The notes under the pieces are model-generated. The model had not been told where the DNA came from and searched no databases. It saw only the letters and a list, made by a program, of their open reading frames with translations. A DNA stretch of 64,000 nucleotides from Streptomyces vinaceus (GTDB lineage: Bacteria > Actinomycetota > Actinomycetes > Streptomycetales > Streptomycetaceae): NCBI RefSeq assembly GCF_008704935.1, contig NZ_CP023692.1:5051001-5115000 (forward strand), in the 5' to 3' direction. Positions 50,994-59,079 of the stretch are shown here, one piece after another. Both the position numbers and the translations under genes were made by a program. Position 1 is the first letter of the stretch, and the number at the start of each line of letters is the position of its first letter.

Positions 50994-52160
50994 ATGCGTC
51001 ACTTCGGGCACATATCACCCACCGTCCGCAAGGACCTCTTCCACCAGGAGCCGGCCGAATTCACCGCCGACTCTCCCGCCCGCATTCTCGCCGCAGCCCT
51101 CGGCGCCACCCTCTACAGCCCCGCCACCCGCCCCCACCTCTCGGCCGACGTCCACAAGCAGGCCGCCCGCGGAGTCGTCTCCATGGTCCTCTGCCTGGAG
51201 GATTCGATCAGCGACGCCGAGGTCGCCGACGCCGAGGAGAACCTCGTCCGGCAGTTCGCGACCCTCGACGCGGACGGCGGGGAGCTCCCGCTCCTCTTCA
51301 TCCGGGTCCGTACCCCCGAGCAGATACCCGACCTCGTGCACCGCCTCGGCGGCTCCGCGCGCAGACTGGCCGGATTCGTACTCCCCAAGTTCACCGAGAG
51401 TCGCGGAACCGCCTTCCTCGACGCCGTCGCCCAGGCCGAGGCGGCCGGCGCAGGGCAGCCGCTGTACGCGATGCCCGTCCTGGAGACCCCCGACCTCCTC
51501 CACCTCGAAACCCGCGTCGAAGCCCTCGCCGGCATCTCCCGCACCGTGAACCGGTACCGCGAGCGGGTCCTGGCGCTGCGCCTGGGCGTCACCGACTTCT
51601 GCTCGGTCTACGGACTGCGCCGCACCCCCGACATGACCGCCTACGACGTGCAGATCGTCGCCGGGGTCATCGCCGACGTGGTGAACGTGCTCAGCCGCGC
51701 CGACGGCACCGGCTTCACCGTCACCGGACCCGTCTGGGAGTACTTCCGCCACCAGCAGAGGCTCTTCAAGCCCCAGCTGCGCCGCAGCCCCTTCCTCCAG
51801 GAAGGCGCGGAGGAACTGCGCACCGCCCTCATCGAGCACGACCTCGACGGGCTGCTGCGCGAGGTCGAGCTCGACCGGGCCAACGGGCTCCTGGGCAAGA
51901 CCTGCATCCACCCCGCCCACGTCACGCCCGTCCACGCGCTGTCGGTGGTCTCCCACGAGGAGTTCAGCGACGCCCAGGACATCCTGCGCCCCGAGCGCGG
52001 CGGCGGCGGGGTCATGCGCTCCGCCTACACGAACAAGATGAACGAGGTGAAGCCCCACCGGGCCTGGGCCGAGCGCACCATGCTGCGCGCCGAGGTCTTC
52101 GGTGTGGCCAAGGAGGAGGTCGGCTTCGTCGACCTGCTCACGGCCGGGCTCCAGCTGTGA
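50994..52160 (+). CDS. HpcH/HpaI aldolase / citrate lyase-like protein (Ter-associated)
   Basis: A 388-residue TIM-barrel protein of the CitE/HpcH superfamily. VSMVLCLEDSISDAEV (about 62-77) is the typical acidic metal/CoA-type site, and LPLLFIRVRTPEQI, VLPKFTESRGT and LYAMPVLETPDLLHLE follow as barrel strands. LGKTCIHPAHVTPVHA near 300 closes the active site as in CitE. Family members cleave or form C-C bonds with a carbonyl. This clade is found with ter genes and a PRTase, and is proposed to act in synthesis of a nucleoside-like metabolite. GAGGGAAG precedes the ATG at 50994. Its stop overlaps the next start (GTGA). Confidence 0.87.
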   Translation: MRHFGHISPTVRKDLFHQEPAEFTADSPARILAAALGATLYSPATRPHLSADVHKQAARGVVSMVLCLEDSISDAEVADAEENLVRQFATLDADGGELPLLFIRVRTPEQIPDLVHRLGGSARRLAGFVLPKFTESRGTAFLDAVAQAEAAGAGQPLYAMPVLETPDLLHLETRVEALAGISRTVNRYRERVLALRLGVTDFCSVYGLRRTPDMTAYDVQIVAGVIADVVNVLSRADGTGFTVTGPVWEYFRHQQRLFKPQLRRSPFLQEGAEELRTALIEHDLDGLLREVELDRANGLLGKTCIHPAHVTPVHALSVVSHEEFSDAQDILRPERGGGGVMRSAYTNKMNEVKPHRAWAERTMLRAEVFGVAKEEVGFVDLLTAGLQL

Positions 52161-54805
52161 GCTCGCCCTCGACCGCCGCGAGCGGACCTGCGACGGAGAT
52201 GACGGCGATGACGACGGCGATGACGGCGGAGATGACGACGGTGACGACGGAGAAGGGCGAGACGATCGACGCGGTGTGGTCGGGAACCTGGGTGGCGAAG
52301 CGGCTGGGCGTACGCCTGGAGGAGGCCGGCGACCCGGGATCGCCGAGGCTGGACGAACTGCTCGGGCTCGCCCTGCGGCGCAATCCGAAGCGGGCCCACC
52401 TGCTGGTCTCGCAGGTGCTGGGCAAGCACGTCCCGCAGTCCCCGCAGGCCGTCTACGCGGCCGGGCACGGGCTCGGCGAGCGGGTGCGGGCCCTGCTGGG
52501 CGAGGAGGCCGCCGCCACGGCGGTGGTCCTCGGGTACGCCGAGACGGCGACCGGGCTCGGGCACTGTGTGGCCGACGGGCTCGGCGCCGCCCCCTATCTG
52601 CACTCCACCCGCCGCCCCGTGCCCGGTGTCGAGCCGGCCGGCGGGTTCGAGGAGGCCCACTCGCACGCCACCTCGCACCTGCTGCTGCCGCAGGACCCGA
52701 AGCTGCTGGCCGGGGACGGGCCGCTGGTCCTCGTCGACGACGAGTTCTCCACCGGCAACACGGTCCTGAACACCATCCGCGACCTGCACGCCCGCCACCC
52801 CCGCGGCCACTACGTGGTCGTCGCCCTCGTCGACATGCGCTCCCCGGCCGACCGCGAGCGCCTGACCGCCTTCGCCGCCGAGATCGGCGCGCGCGTCGAC
52901 CTGATCGCGCTCGCCTCCGGGACGGTGCACCTCCCCGAGGGGGTCCTGGCCAAGGGACAGGCTCTGGTCGAGGAGTACGAGCGCGAGAGCGCGGGAGGTC
53001 CGGCCGGGTCGGGTCCGGCCGGGTTCCGTGAGCCCGGGTCCGGCGCCGCCGGGTCCCCGGCCGCCGTCGTGCGCGTCGAGCTGGACTGGCCCGCCGGGCT
53101 CCCGGACGGGGGCCGGCACGGGTTCACCCCCGAGCACCGCGCCCGGCTCGAAGCCGCCCTGCCCGCCCTGACCCGGCAGCTCGCCGACGCGATCGGAGCC
53201 GGGCCCGGGCGGGTCCTCGTACTCGGCAACGAAGAGCTGATGTACGCGCCGCTGCGCCTCGCGCGGGCCCTGGAGGAGTCCGGGGCAGCCGCCGAGGTGC
53301 GGTTCTCGACCACCACCCGCTCCCCGGTGCTCGCCGTCGACGACCCCGGCTACGCCATCCGCTCCCGGCTCGTCTTCCCCGCGCACGACGCTCCCCCGGC
53401 TACCTCTGGGGGCACCCCCACCGCCGAGGGGCCCGGCGACCGGTACGCCTACAACGTCGCGGGCGCCGGCTTCGACACCGTCGTCGCCGTCGTCGACAGC
53501 CACGGGGACACCGCCGCGCTGCACGCCCCCGACGGGCTCCTCGCGCGCCTGGCCCCGCACGCCGGCCGGGTCCTGCTCGCGCTGGTCCCCTCGTACACGC
53601 CCCCCGCGTCCTCCGACCGGCAGGAGCCGATCATGCCCGAGCCCTCGCTCCTGCCCGAGCCGCTGCGCGGACCCGCCTTCTCCTCGTACGCCCCCGAGGA
53701 CTGCGGCTGGCTCCTCCAGGACCTCTCCGACGTGGCGCTGGAGGCCCCGACCGAGGAGCGCGAGGAGGCCATCCAGGCGGGCGGCGCGCACTACGCCGAG
53801 TCGCTGCCCGTCGAGTACCAGCCCTCCCCGCAGTACCAGGAGCTCTACCGGAGCGCGCTGACCGCTTCGGCCGCCCGCATCGCCCGGGCCGTCGGCACGG
53901 TCACCGAGACCGTCCTCGCCGAGCGGTCCCCCTCCCCGGTCCTCGTCTCGCTGGCCCGCGCCGGCACCCCCGTCGGCGTCCTCATGCGCCGCTGGGCCCG
54001 GGCCCGGCACGGCCTGGACCTGCCGCACTACGCCGTCTCCATCGTGCGCGGCCGCGGCATCGACCCCAACGCGCTGCGCTGGCTGGCGGCCCACCACGAC
54101 CCCGCCGACATCGTCTTCGTGGACGGCTGGACGGGCAAGGGGGCCATCACGCGCGAGCTGGCCGCCGCGCTGGAAGCCCAGCAGGAGGCGGGGGGCCCGG
54201 CCTTCGACCCGGAGATCGTCGTCCTCGCCGACCCCGGCTCCTGCGTGTCCACGTACGGCACCCGCGAGGACTTCCTGATCCCCTCCGCCTGCCTCAACTC
54301 CACCGTTTCCGGACTGATCTCGCGTACGGTCCTCAGGTCCGACCTGGTCGGACCCGCCGACTTCCACGGCGCGAAGTTCTACCGCGAGCTCGCCGGAGCC
54401 GACGTCTCCACCGGCTTCATCGACACCGTCGCCGCCCGCTTCGACGAGGTGGCCGAGGCCGTCGACGCCGAGGTCAAGGAGCTCCTCGCCGCAGACCGGA
54501 CCCCCACCTGGGAGGGCTGGGCGGCCGTCGAGCGGATCAGCGAGGAGTACGGCATCCACGACGTGAACCTGGTCAAGCCCGGAGTCGGCGAGACGACGCG
54601 GGTGCTGCTGCGGCGCGTGCCGTGGAAGATCCTCGCGCAGCGCGGCGCCGGGGCGGACCTGGACCACGTACGGCTGCTCGCCGAGCAGCGGGGCGTGCCG
54701 GTCGAAGAGGTCGACGGGCTGCCGTACACCTGCGTAGGACTCATCCACCCCCGCTTCACGCGTGGCGCGACCGGCGCCGACGGAAAGGCCGTGACCTCCA
54801 AGTGA
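52157..54805 (+). CDS. phosphoribosyltransferase-TRSP / StiP-like fusion protein
   Basis: An 882-residue fusion. A phosphoribosyltransferase domain (about 75-275) carries the PRPP loop LVLVDDEFSTGNTV (190-203). It is followed by a TRSP-like region (about 310-480). From Met493 (PEPSLLPEPLRGPAF) a second domain begins that matches the cysteine-protease-like StiP family: VSLARAGTPVGVLMRR, IVRGRGIDPNALRW, VFVDGWTGKGAITREL, and a Cys in LADPGSCVSTYGTRED. These two units are separate proteins in many bacteria. The start GTG overlaps the CitE-like stop; ATG codons 14-26 codons later are alternatives within an ATGACG repeat. AGGAG lies 6 nt before the Met493 codon (53633), so the StiP part may also be made alone. 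A REP-like hairpin interrupts the linker. Confidence 0.83.
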   Translation: MSSPSTAASGPATEMTAMTTAMTAEMTTVTTEKGETIDAVWSGTWVAKRLGVRLEEAGDPGSPRLDELLGLALRRNPKRAHLLVSQVLGKHVPQSPQAVYAAGHGLGERVRALLGEEAAATAVVLGYAETATGLGHCVADGLGAAPYLHSTRRPVPGVEPAGGFEEAHSHATSHLLLPQDPKLLAGDGPLVLVDDEFSTGNTVLNTIRDLHARHPRGHYVVVALVDMRSPADRERLTAFAAEIGARVDLIALASGTVHLPEGVLAKGQALVEEYERESAGGPAGSGPAGFREPGSGAAGSPAAVVRVELDWPAGLPDGGRHGFTPEHRARLEAALPALTRQLADAIGAGPGRVLVLGNEELMYAPLRLARALEESGAAAEVRFSTTTRSPVLAVDDPGYAIRSRLVFPAHDAPPATSGGTPTAEGPGDRYAYNVAGAGFDTVVAVVDSHGDTAALHAPDGLLARLAPHAGRVLLALVPSYTPPASSDRQEPIMPEPSLLPEPLRGPAFSSYAPEDCGWLLQDLSDVALEAPTEEREEAIQAGGAHYAESLPVEYQPSPQYQELYRSALTASAARIARAVGTVTETVLAERSPSPVLVSLARAGTPVGVLMRRWARARHGLDLPHYAVSIVRGRGIDPNALRWLAAHHDPADIVFVDGWTGKGAITRELAAALEAQQEAGGPAFDPEIVVLADPGSCVSTYGTREDFLIPSACLNSTVSGLISRTVLRSDLVGPADFHGAKFYRELAGADVSTGFIDTVAARFDEVAEAVDAEVKELLAADRTPTWEGWAAVERISEEYGIHDVNLVKPGVGETTRVLLRRVPWKILAQRGAGADLDHVRLLAEQRGVPVEEVDGLPYTCVGLIHPRFTRGATGADGKAVTSK
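52199..52251 (+). repeat. ATGACG-type repeat with several candidate starts
   Basis: ATGACG recurs at 52199, 52208, 52220 and 52235, with GTGACG following, all in frame with the fusion gene. The resulting N-terminus is Met/Thr/Ala-rich and carries no domain, so the exact start is uncertain. Confidence 0.6.
53390..53420. repeat. REP-like palindromic element within a gene
   Basis: CCCCC (53393-53397), GGGGG (53408-53412) and CCCCC (53415-53419) form alternative hairpins around GGCTACCTCT. It encodes the linker APPATSGGTPT in frame. Similar CCCCCGG...GGGGGCACCCCC elements recur in Streptomyces genomes, as I recall. Confidence 0.5.
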
Positions 54806-55626
54806 CTGTCCTGGTAGCCAGTGATCTCGACCGCACGCTCATCTACTCGGCGGCCGCGCTCGGCCTGACCATGCCCGATCCGGTGGCCCCGCGGCTGCTG
54901 TGCGTGGAGGTGCACGAGAGCAAGCCGCTGTCGTACATGACGGAGACGGCGGCGGCGCTGCTGACCGGGCTGGCGGCCGATCCCGCGGTGGTCTTCGTCC
55001 CGACGACGACCCGTACGCGCAAGCAGTACCAGCGCATCCGCTTCCCGGGGCGGCCGGCGCCGTACGCGATCTGCGCCAACGGCGGGCAGTTGCTGGTGGA
55101 CGGGGTCCCGGACCGGGACTGGCGGCGTCAGGTCGCGGCGCGGCTGGCGCGGGAGTGCGCCCCCCTGGAGGAGGTGCACGCGCACCTGCTGGAGACGGCG
55201 GACGCGGCGTGGCTGCGCAAGGCGCGGATCGCGGAGGACCTGTTCACGTACCTGGTCGTCGAGCGCGCCCTGGTCCCGGACGAGTGGGTCAAGGCGCTGA
55301 CGGAGTGGGCCGAGGGCCGGGGCTGGACCGTCTCCCTCCAGGGCCGCAAGATCTACGCCGTGCCGCGGCCGCTGACCAAGAGCGCGGCGATGCGCGAGGT
55401 GGCCCGCCGTACGGGCGCGACCACGACCCTCGCCGCGGGCGACTCCCTGCTGGACGCGGACCTGCTGCTGGCGGCGGACGCCGCCTGGCGGCCGGGGCAC
55501 GGGGAGCTGGCCGACGCGGGCTGGACGGCGCCGAACGTCACCGCCCTGGCGGCGGCGGGCGTCGTGGCGGGCGAGGAGATCGTGCGGGCCTTCGCGACGG
55601 CGGTGACCCGGGAGTCGGGCCGGTAG
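54802..55626 (+). CDS. HAD superfamily phosphatase (Ter-associated)
   Basis: A 274-residue HAD hydrolase. Motif I is ASDLDRTLIY (Asp8, Asp10), motif II TTTRT (about 68-72), the Lys of motif III in LTKSAAMREVARR (about 193), and motif IV GDSLLDADLL (about 213-222). A Cof-type cap fits the middle. It probably dephosphorylates an intermediate produced by the CitE-like and phosphoribosyltransferase steps. The GTG start overlaps the previous stop (GTGA), so it is translationally coupled. It ends the operon. A hydrolase is a standard member of the proposed Ter pathway. Confidence 0.9.
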   Translation: MTVLVASDLDRTLIYSAAALGLTMPDPVAPRLLCVEVHESKPLSYMTETAAALLTGLAADPAVVFVPTTTRTRKQYQRIRFPGRPAPYAICANGGQLLVDGVPDRDWRRQVAARLARECAPLEEVHAHLLETADAAWLRKARIAEDLFTYLVVERALVPDEWVKALTEWAEGRGWTVSLQGRKIYAVPRPLTKSAAMREVARRTGATTTLAAGDSLLDADLLLAADAAWRPGHGELADAGWTAPNVTALAAAGVVAGEEIVRAFATAVTRESGR

Positions 55627-55683
55627 GGCGGGCGGTGGCCGGCCCATGGGCCTTCCGGCGGGCGGAGTCGGCACACTGGGCGC

Positions 55684-56343
55684 ATGACCAAGGGCAACAG
55701 CACAAAGATCACCGACGAGTTGTACCGCTACGTGCTCGACCACAACCCCCCTCTGGACGAGGTCCAGCGGGGGCTGGTGGCGACGACGTACGAGAAGTTC
55801 CCGGACGTCGCCGGCATGCAGTCGGCGGAGGAGCAGGGGCCGCTGCTGGCCTTCCTGGTCCGGCTGACCGGCGCCCGCCACATCGTCGAGATCGGCACCT
55901 TCACCGGATTCTCGACCCTGTCGATGGCGCAGGCGCTGCCGGCGGACGGCCGGATCGTCGCCTGCGACGTCTCGCGGGAGTGGACGGCGTACGGGCGTGA
56001 GGCCTGGGAGGCGGCGGGCGTCGCCGACCGCATCGACCTGCGGATCGCCCCGGCGCTAGAGACGCTGCGCGCCATGCCGCTGGAGCCGCACGTCGACATG
56101 GCCTACGTGGACGCCGACAAGGAGAGCCAGATCGCGTACTGGGAAGAGCTCGTTCCGCGACTGCGCCCGGGCGGGCTGATCGTCACGGACAACACCCTCT
56201 TCCACGGCACGGTCCTGGACGAGGCCGCGACGGGCTCGGCGGCGGGAGTCCGCGCGTACAACGAGCACGTCGCGGCGGACACCCGCATGGAGTCGGTCCT
56301 GCTGGCGATCTCGGACGGCCTCACCCTGTCGCGCAAGCGCTAG
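55684..56343 (+). CDS. O-methyltransferase, family 3 (CCoAOMT-like)
   Basis: A 219-residue SAM-dependent enzyme. Motif I is VEIGTFTGFSTLSMAQAL (about 68-85), then VACDVSREWTAYGREAW (about 96-112), VDMAYVDADKESQIAYWEEL (about 139-158) with the metal-binding DADK, and LIVTDNTLFHGTV (about 165-178). The family methylates catechol-type hydroxyls using a divalent cation. It is 57 nt after the HAD gene but has a candidate leaderless start (CACACT plus 6 nt), so membership in the Ter operon is uncertain. The acceptor is unknown. Confidence 0.92.
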   Translation: MTKGNSTKITDELYRYVLDHNPPLDEVQRGLVATTYEKFPDVAGMQSAEEQGPLLAFLVRLTGARHIVEIGTFTGFSTLSMAQALPADGRIVACDVSREWTAYGREAWEAAGVADRIDLRIAPALETLRAMPLEPHVDMAYVDADKESQIAYWEELVPRLRPGGLIVTDNTLFHGTVLDEAATGSAAGVRAYNEHVAADTRMESVLLAISDGLTLSRKR

Positions 56344-56372
56344 CGCCGTCGCGCGTCGCCGTCGGACACGGC

Positions 56373-56576
56373 CTAGCAGCAGCCTCCGCCACCGCAGCAG
56401 CCCCCGCCGGACGGGGCGGGGGCGCTGCTGGTCCCGCCCACGGCGACGGCGGAGAGCAGCTTCACGGTGTCGGCGTGGCCGGCCGGGCAGTCGGCCGGAG
56501 CGGAGGACTCCGCCATGGGCCGGCTGACTTCGAACGTGTCTTCGCAGGTCCGGCAGCGGAATTCGTAACGAGGCAT
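56373..56576 (-). CDS. FmdB-type zinc ribbon protein
   Basis: A 67-residue protein. CRTCEDTFE (8-16) and PADCPAGHADTVKLL (about 28-42) form the FmdB zinc ribbon. The rest is a Gly/Ser linker and a CCGGGGCC-rich end. FmdB-like ribbons are small regulators or chaperone-like proteins of unclear role. The C-terminal cysteine cluster could bind additional metal. ATG 56576, lone gene, convergent with the O-methyltransferase. Confidence 0.85.
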   Translation of the reverse strand: MPRYEFRCRTCEDTFEVSRPMAESSAPADCPAGHADTVKLLSAVAVGGTSSAPAPSGGGCCGGGGCC

Positions 56577-56608
56577 GGCCCCAGGCTACCCACGGACGGT
56601 GGGACGTC

Positions 56609-57373
56609 CTAGACGCCGTGACCCTGGACGCCGCGACCGAGCCGGGCGGCGGCCTGCGCGGCGGCCCGGTCCTCGCGGGCGGCCTGCTCGGGGTTGCGGG
56701 CCCGCCAGTACGGATTGTCGTGCGGCAGGGCGCTGCCCACCCGCCCGTACATCCCGAACCACATCAGCATCACGCCGACGACGAAACTGAACAGCACGTT
56801 CTGGATCTTGAACGCCAGGAAGTTCATACCGGTGTCCAGCAGGGCCAGGTTCACGAACCCGCTGACGATGAAGGCGATCCCCAGCACGATGTTGAGGGTG
56901 GAGGCGAAGTTCCCGCCGATCGCCATCCCGGCGAGGAGCAGCAGACCGATGCAGATCGACAGCACGCTCAGCGCGCCGTTGGTGTTCAGCGCGAGCACCG
57001 TGGCACCGCCGGTGTCGAAGAACCCGATCCGGTCGATCAGCCCGAGGATCCCGAAGACGATCAGCAGCAGCCCCATCAGCCCCGCGCCCACCCGGTAGAC
57101 CTGGATGAGCTTGTGGTCGGTGGGCAGGTGCTCGTCGAGCCGGGCGTTGACGGGACGCGCGACGCGCCGCACCAGGTACGGCACGTGCGGTGCGGGCAGC
57201 TCGATCGGCCCGTGGGACACGTACGGCGCGTAGTGCTCGTGGGGCTCGTGGCACCCGTAGGCCGCGTGCGGCGCGTTCACGGGGGGTGCGGTCGTGCGGG
57301 GCGCCGTCGTGCGGGTTGTGGTCGTGCGCGGTGCGCCGGGCGCACGAGAGGTGTGCGAAACATGGGCAGCCAT
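56609..57373 (-). CDS. DUF4383 membrane protein
   Basis: A 254-residue protein. A His/Pro/Thr-rich cytoplasmic start (about 1-75) leads to four hydrophobic segments (about 95-115, 128-155, 160-180, 190-205) forming the DUF4383 module. LGLIDRIGFFDTGGATVLALNTN (in outline, after helix 1) is its loop signature. A charged Arg/Ala-rich tail ends the protein. The ATG at 57373 has AGGAGGG 5 nt upstream; a GTG directly before it is less well spaced. Function unknown. Confidence 0.82.
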   Translation of the reverse strand: MAAHVSHTSRAPGAPRTTTTRTTAPRTTAPPVNAPHAAYGCHEPHEHYAPYVSHGPIELPAPHVPYLVRRVARPVNARLDEHLPTDHKLIQVYRVGAGLMGLLLIVFGILGLIDRIGFFDTGGATVLALNTNGALSVLSICIGLLLLAGMAIGGNFASTLNIVLGIAFIVSGFVNLALLDTGMNFLAFKIQNVLFSFVVGVMLMWFGMYGRVGSALPHDNPYWRARNPEQAAREDRAAAQAAARLGRGVQGHGV

Positions 57374-57493
57374 CACGCCCTCCTCTTCCAGCCACCTCCA
57401 AGCATCCGCCCGGGGCCCCGCTGCGACAAACGCGGGTGCGACAAACGCGGGCCTCGCCGGCCGCCCTCGCCCGCCCGCGCGACGGGCGCGGAC

Positions 57494-58738
57494 TCAGCCG
57501 CTCCCGCGCCCGCCGCGGATGTCGGAGACGACCCGGCCCACGTCCTGCCGCACCTGCTCCATCTCCTGGAGGAAGTGCCAGTAGTCCGGGTGCCGCTCCT
57601 CCAGCCCGGCGAGCGCCCGCTCCATCCGGGCCACCGACTCGTCCAGCGGCCGCGCGTGCCGCGGATCGGGCACACTGCGCCCCTCCATCGCCAGCCGCTG
57701 CGCGTCCCGGATCGCGAACCGGGTCCGCTGCACCTCCGCCTGCGGGTCCCGCGCCACGGCCTCCAGCCGCGACAGCCGGTCCTGCGCCGCCGACACCGCC
57801 TCGTCGGTGGCGTCCAGCGCACCCCGGACCGCCTCGACCAGCGCCGAGACGTCCGCCCAGCGCTGCTCCTCGCGGGCCCGCGCGGCCTCCTTCAGCTGCT
57901 CCTCGGCCCGCGCCACGTCCCGTACGGCCTGCTCCGGCACGTGCTGGAGGTCCTGCCAGCACGCGGCACTGAAACGCCGGCGCAGCTCGCTCAGGACCGG
58001 ATCCACCCGGTCCGCCCGATTGCGCAGCGCCTGCGCCCGCGTCCGCAGGCTCACCAGGCGCCGGTCGATCTCCGCGGCCCGCTCGGGGAGCCGCTCCACC
58101 TCGGCCCGTATCGCCTCCGCGTCCCGCAGGATCCGGTCCGCGCGCTGGACGGTCTCCTGTACGCCGTGCTGCGCGGCGCCCTGGTTCAGCAAGGTCAGCT
58201 CGGGCCCGAGCGCGGCCAGCCGCGCCGCGAACTCGTCGGCCCGCATCCCCTTGCCGCGCACCTCGTCCAGCGCCGTGCTCGCCGCGAGCAGCGCGGCCCG
58301 GGCCCGCTCCCGGGCGGGCGCCACCCGCGCCAACTGCGTCTCGGCCTTGTCCAGCAGCGGCTGCAGCCCCTGCGCGAACCGGTCCAGCTCGCCCTTGACC
58401 CGTACGAGCTCCTCGCGCGCCCGCGTCAGCTGCTCCCGCGCCCGCGCGGCGACGGACCCCTCCAGGTCGACGCGGTCGAGGTCGTGCGCGTCCACGGCCT
58501 CGATGTACACGTGGCTGACCTGGTCGATGCGCTGCCCGAGCGCGGCGAAGCCCTCCCCGGCCTGCCGGGCCGCCGGCGACCCGTCGGCGGCCGCGATGGT
58601 CTCCATGGAGATCCGCAGATCCCGCTGCGCGGTGTCCAGCTCGTAGAAAGCGGCCGCGGCGGCATCCTTCGCCGCCTGCGCATCCGCCCGCCGACTCTCG
58701 TCCCGCCCGCCGAACCACCGCCGGGATGCCGTCGTCAC
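57494..58738 (-). CDS. long coiled-coil protein
   Basis: A 414-residue soluble protein, almost entirely helical. Heptad-rich runs cover about 20-395 (QLTRAREELVRVKGELDRFAQGL, then RADRILRDAEAIRAEVERLPERAAEIDRRL in outline). An Arg-rich start (RRWFGGRDESRR) and a short Gly/Ser end flank it. Length and helical density recall EzrA/SMC-type structural proteins, but no motif confirms that, so function is unassigned. The start is GTG 58738 with GAGAGGG about 6 nt upstream. It lies upstream of the tRNA-Val gene on the other strand. Confidence 0.75.
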   Translation of the reverse strand: MTTASRRWFGGRDESRRADAQAAKDAAAAAFYELDTAQRDLRISMETIAAADGSPAARQAGEGFAALGQRIDQVSHVYIEAVDAHDLDRVDLEGSVAARAREQLTRAREELVRVKGELDRFAQGLQPLLDKAETQLARVAPARERARAALLAASTALDEVRGKGMRADEFAARLAALGPELTLLNQGAAQHGVQETVQRADRILRDAEAIRAEVERLPERAAEIDRRLVSLRTRAQALRNRADRVDPVLSELRRRFSAACWQDLQHVPEQAVRDVARAEEQLKEAARAREEQRWADVSALVEAVRGALDATDEAVSAAQDRLSRLEAVARDPQAEVQRTRFAIRDAQRLAMEGRSVPDPRHARPLDESVARMERALAGLEERHPDYWHFLQEMEQVRQDVGRVVSDIRGGRGSG

Positions 58739-58843
58739 AATCCCTCTCCCGTACCGCCTCCGCCATGCCCCGGTCCATTCTCTCCCACGGATGCGGGTTT
58801 GCGTGGGGGGTGCGCCTGCCATGTAGGCTGTCCACTCATCCAC

Positions 58844-58918
58844 GGGTGTGTAGCTCAGGGGTAGAGCGCTGCTCTTACAAAGCAGATGTCGGCGGTTCGA
58901 AACCGTCCACGCCCACCA
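58844..58918 (+). tRNA. tRNA-Val (anticodon UAC), CCA encoded
   Basis: A 75-nt cloverleaf. The acceptor arms GGGTGTG (58844-58850) and CACGCCC (58908-58914) pair with one wobble. The D-arm contains AGCTCAGGGGTAGAGC. The anticodon loop is CTTACAA, giving UAC. The T-arm has GGTTCGAAACC. Discriminator A and CCA are encoded. TAGGCT at 58824-58829 is a suitable -10. A rho-independent terminator follows at 58932. Confidence 0.97.
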
Positions 58919-58931
58919 TGGAGATACGTGC

Positions 58932-58965
58932 ACGGCCCCCCGACTGATCCTGGTCGGGGGGCCGT
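58932..58965 (+). terminator. terminator after tRNA-Val
   Basis: A perfect 13-bp stem (58932-58944 with 58953-58965, ACGGCCCCCCGAC) followed by TTCCGTTTT, one of the few here with a T-rich tail. Confidence 0.92.
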
Positions 58966-59079
58966 TCCGTTTTCCGGGGTGTGGTGATCCGCAGGCGCGG
59001 CAACTCGCGGGTGTGAGCGGGGAGTTCGGCGGGGTTGGGGGGTTGACGGGGGGTTTGGGGGGCGTGGGATCGTCGGGGG

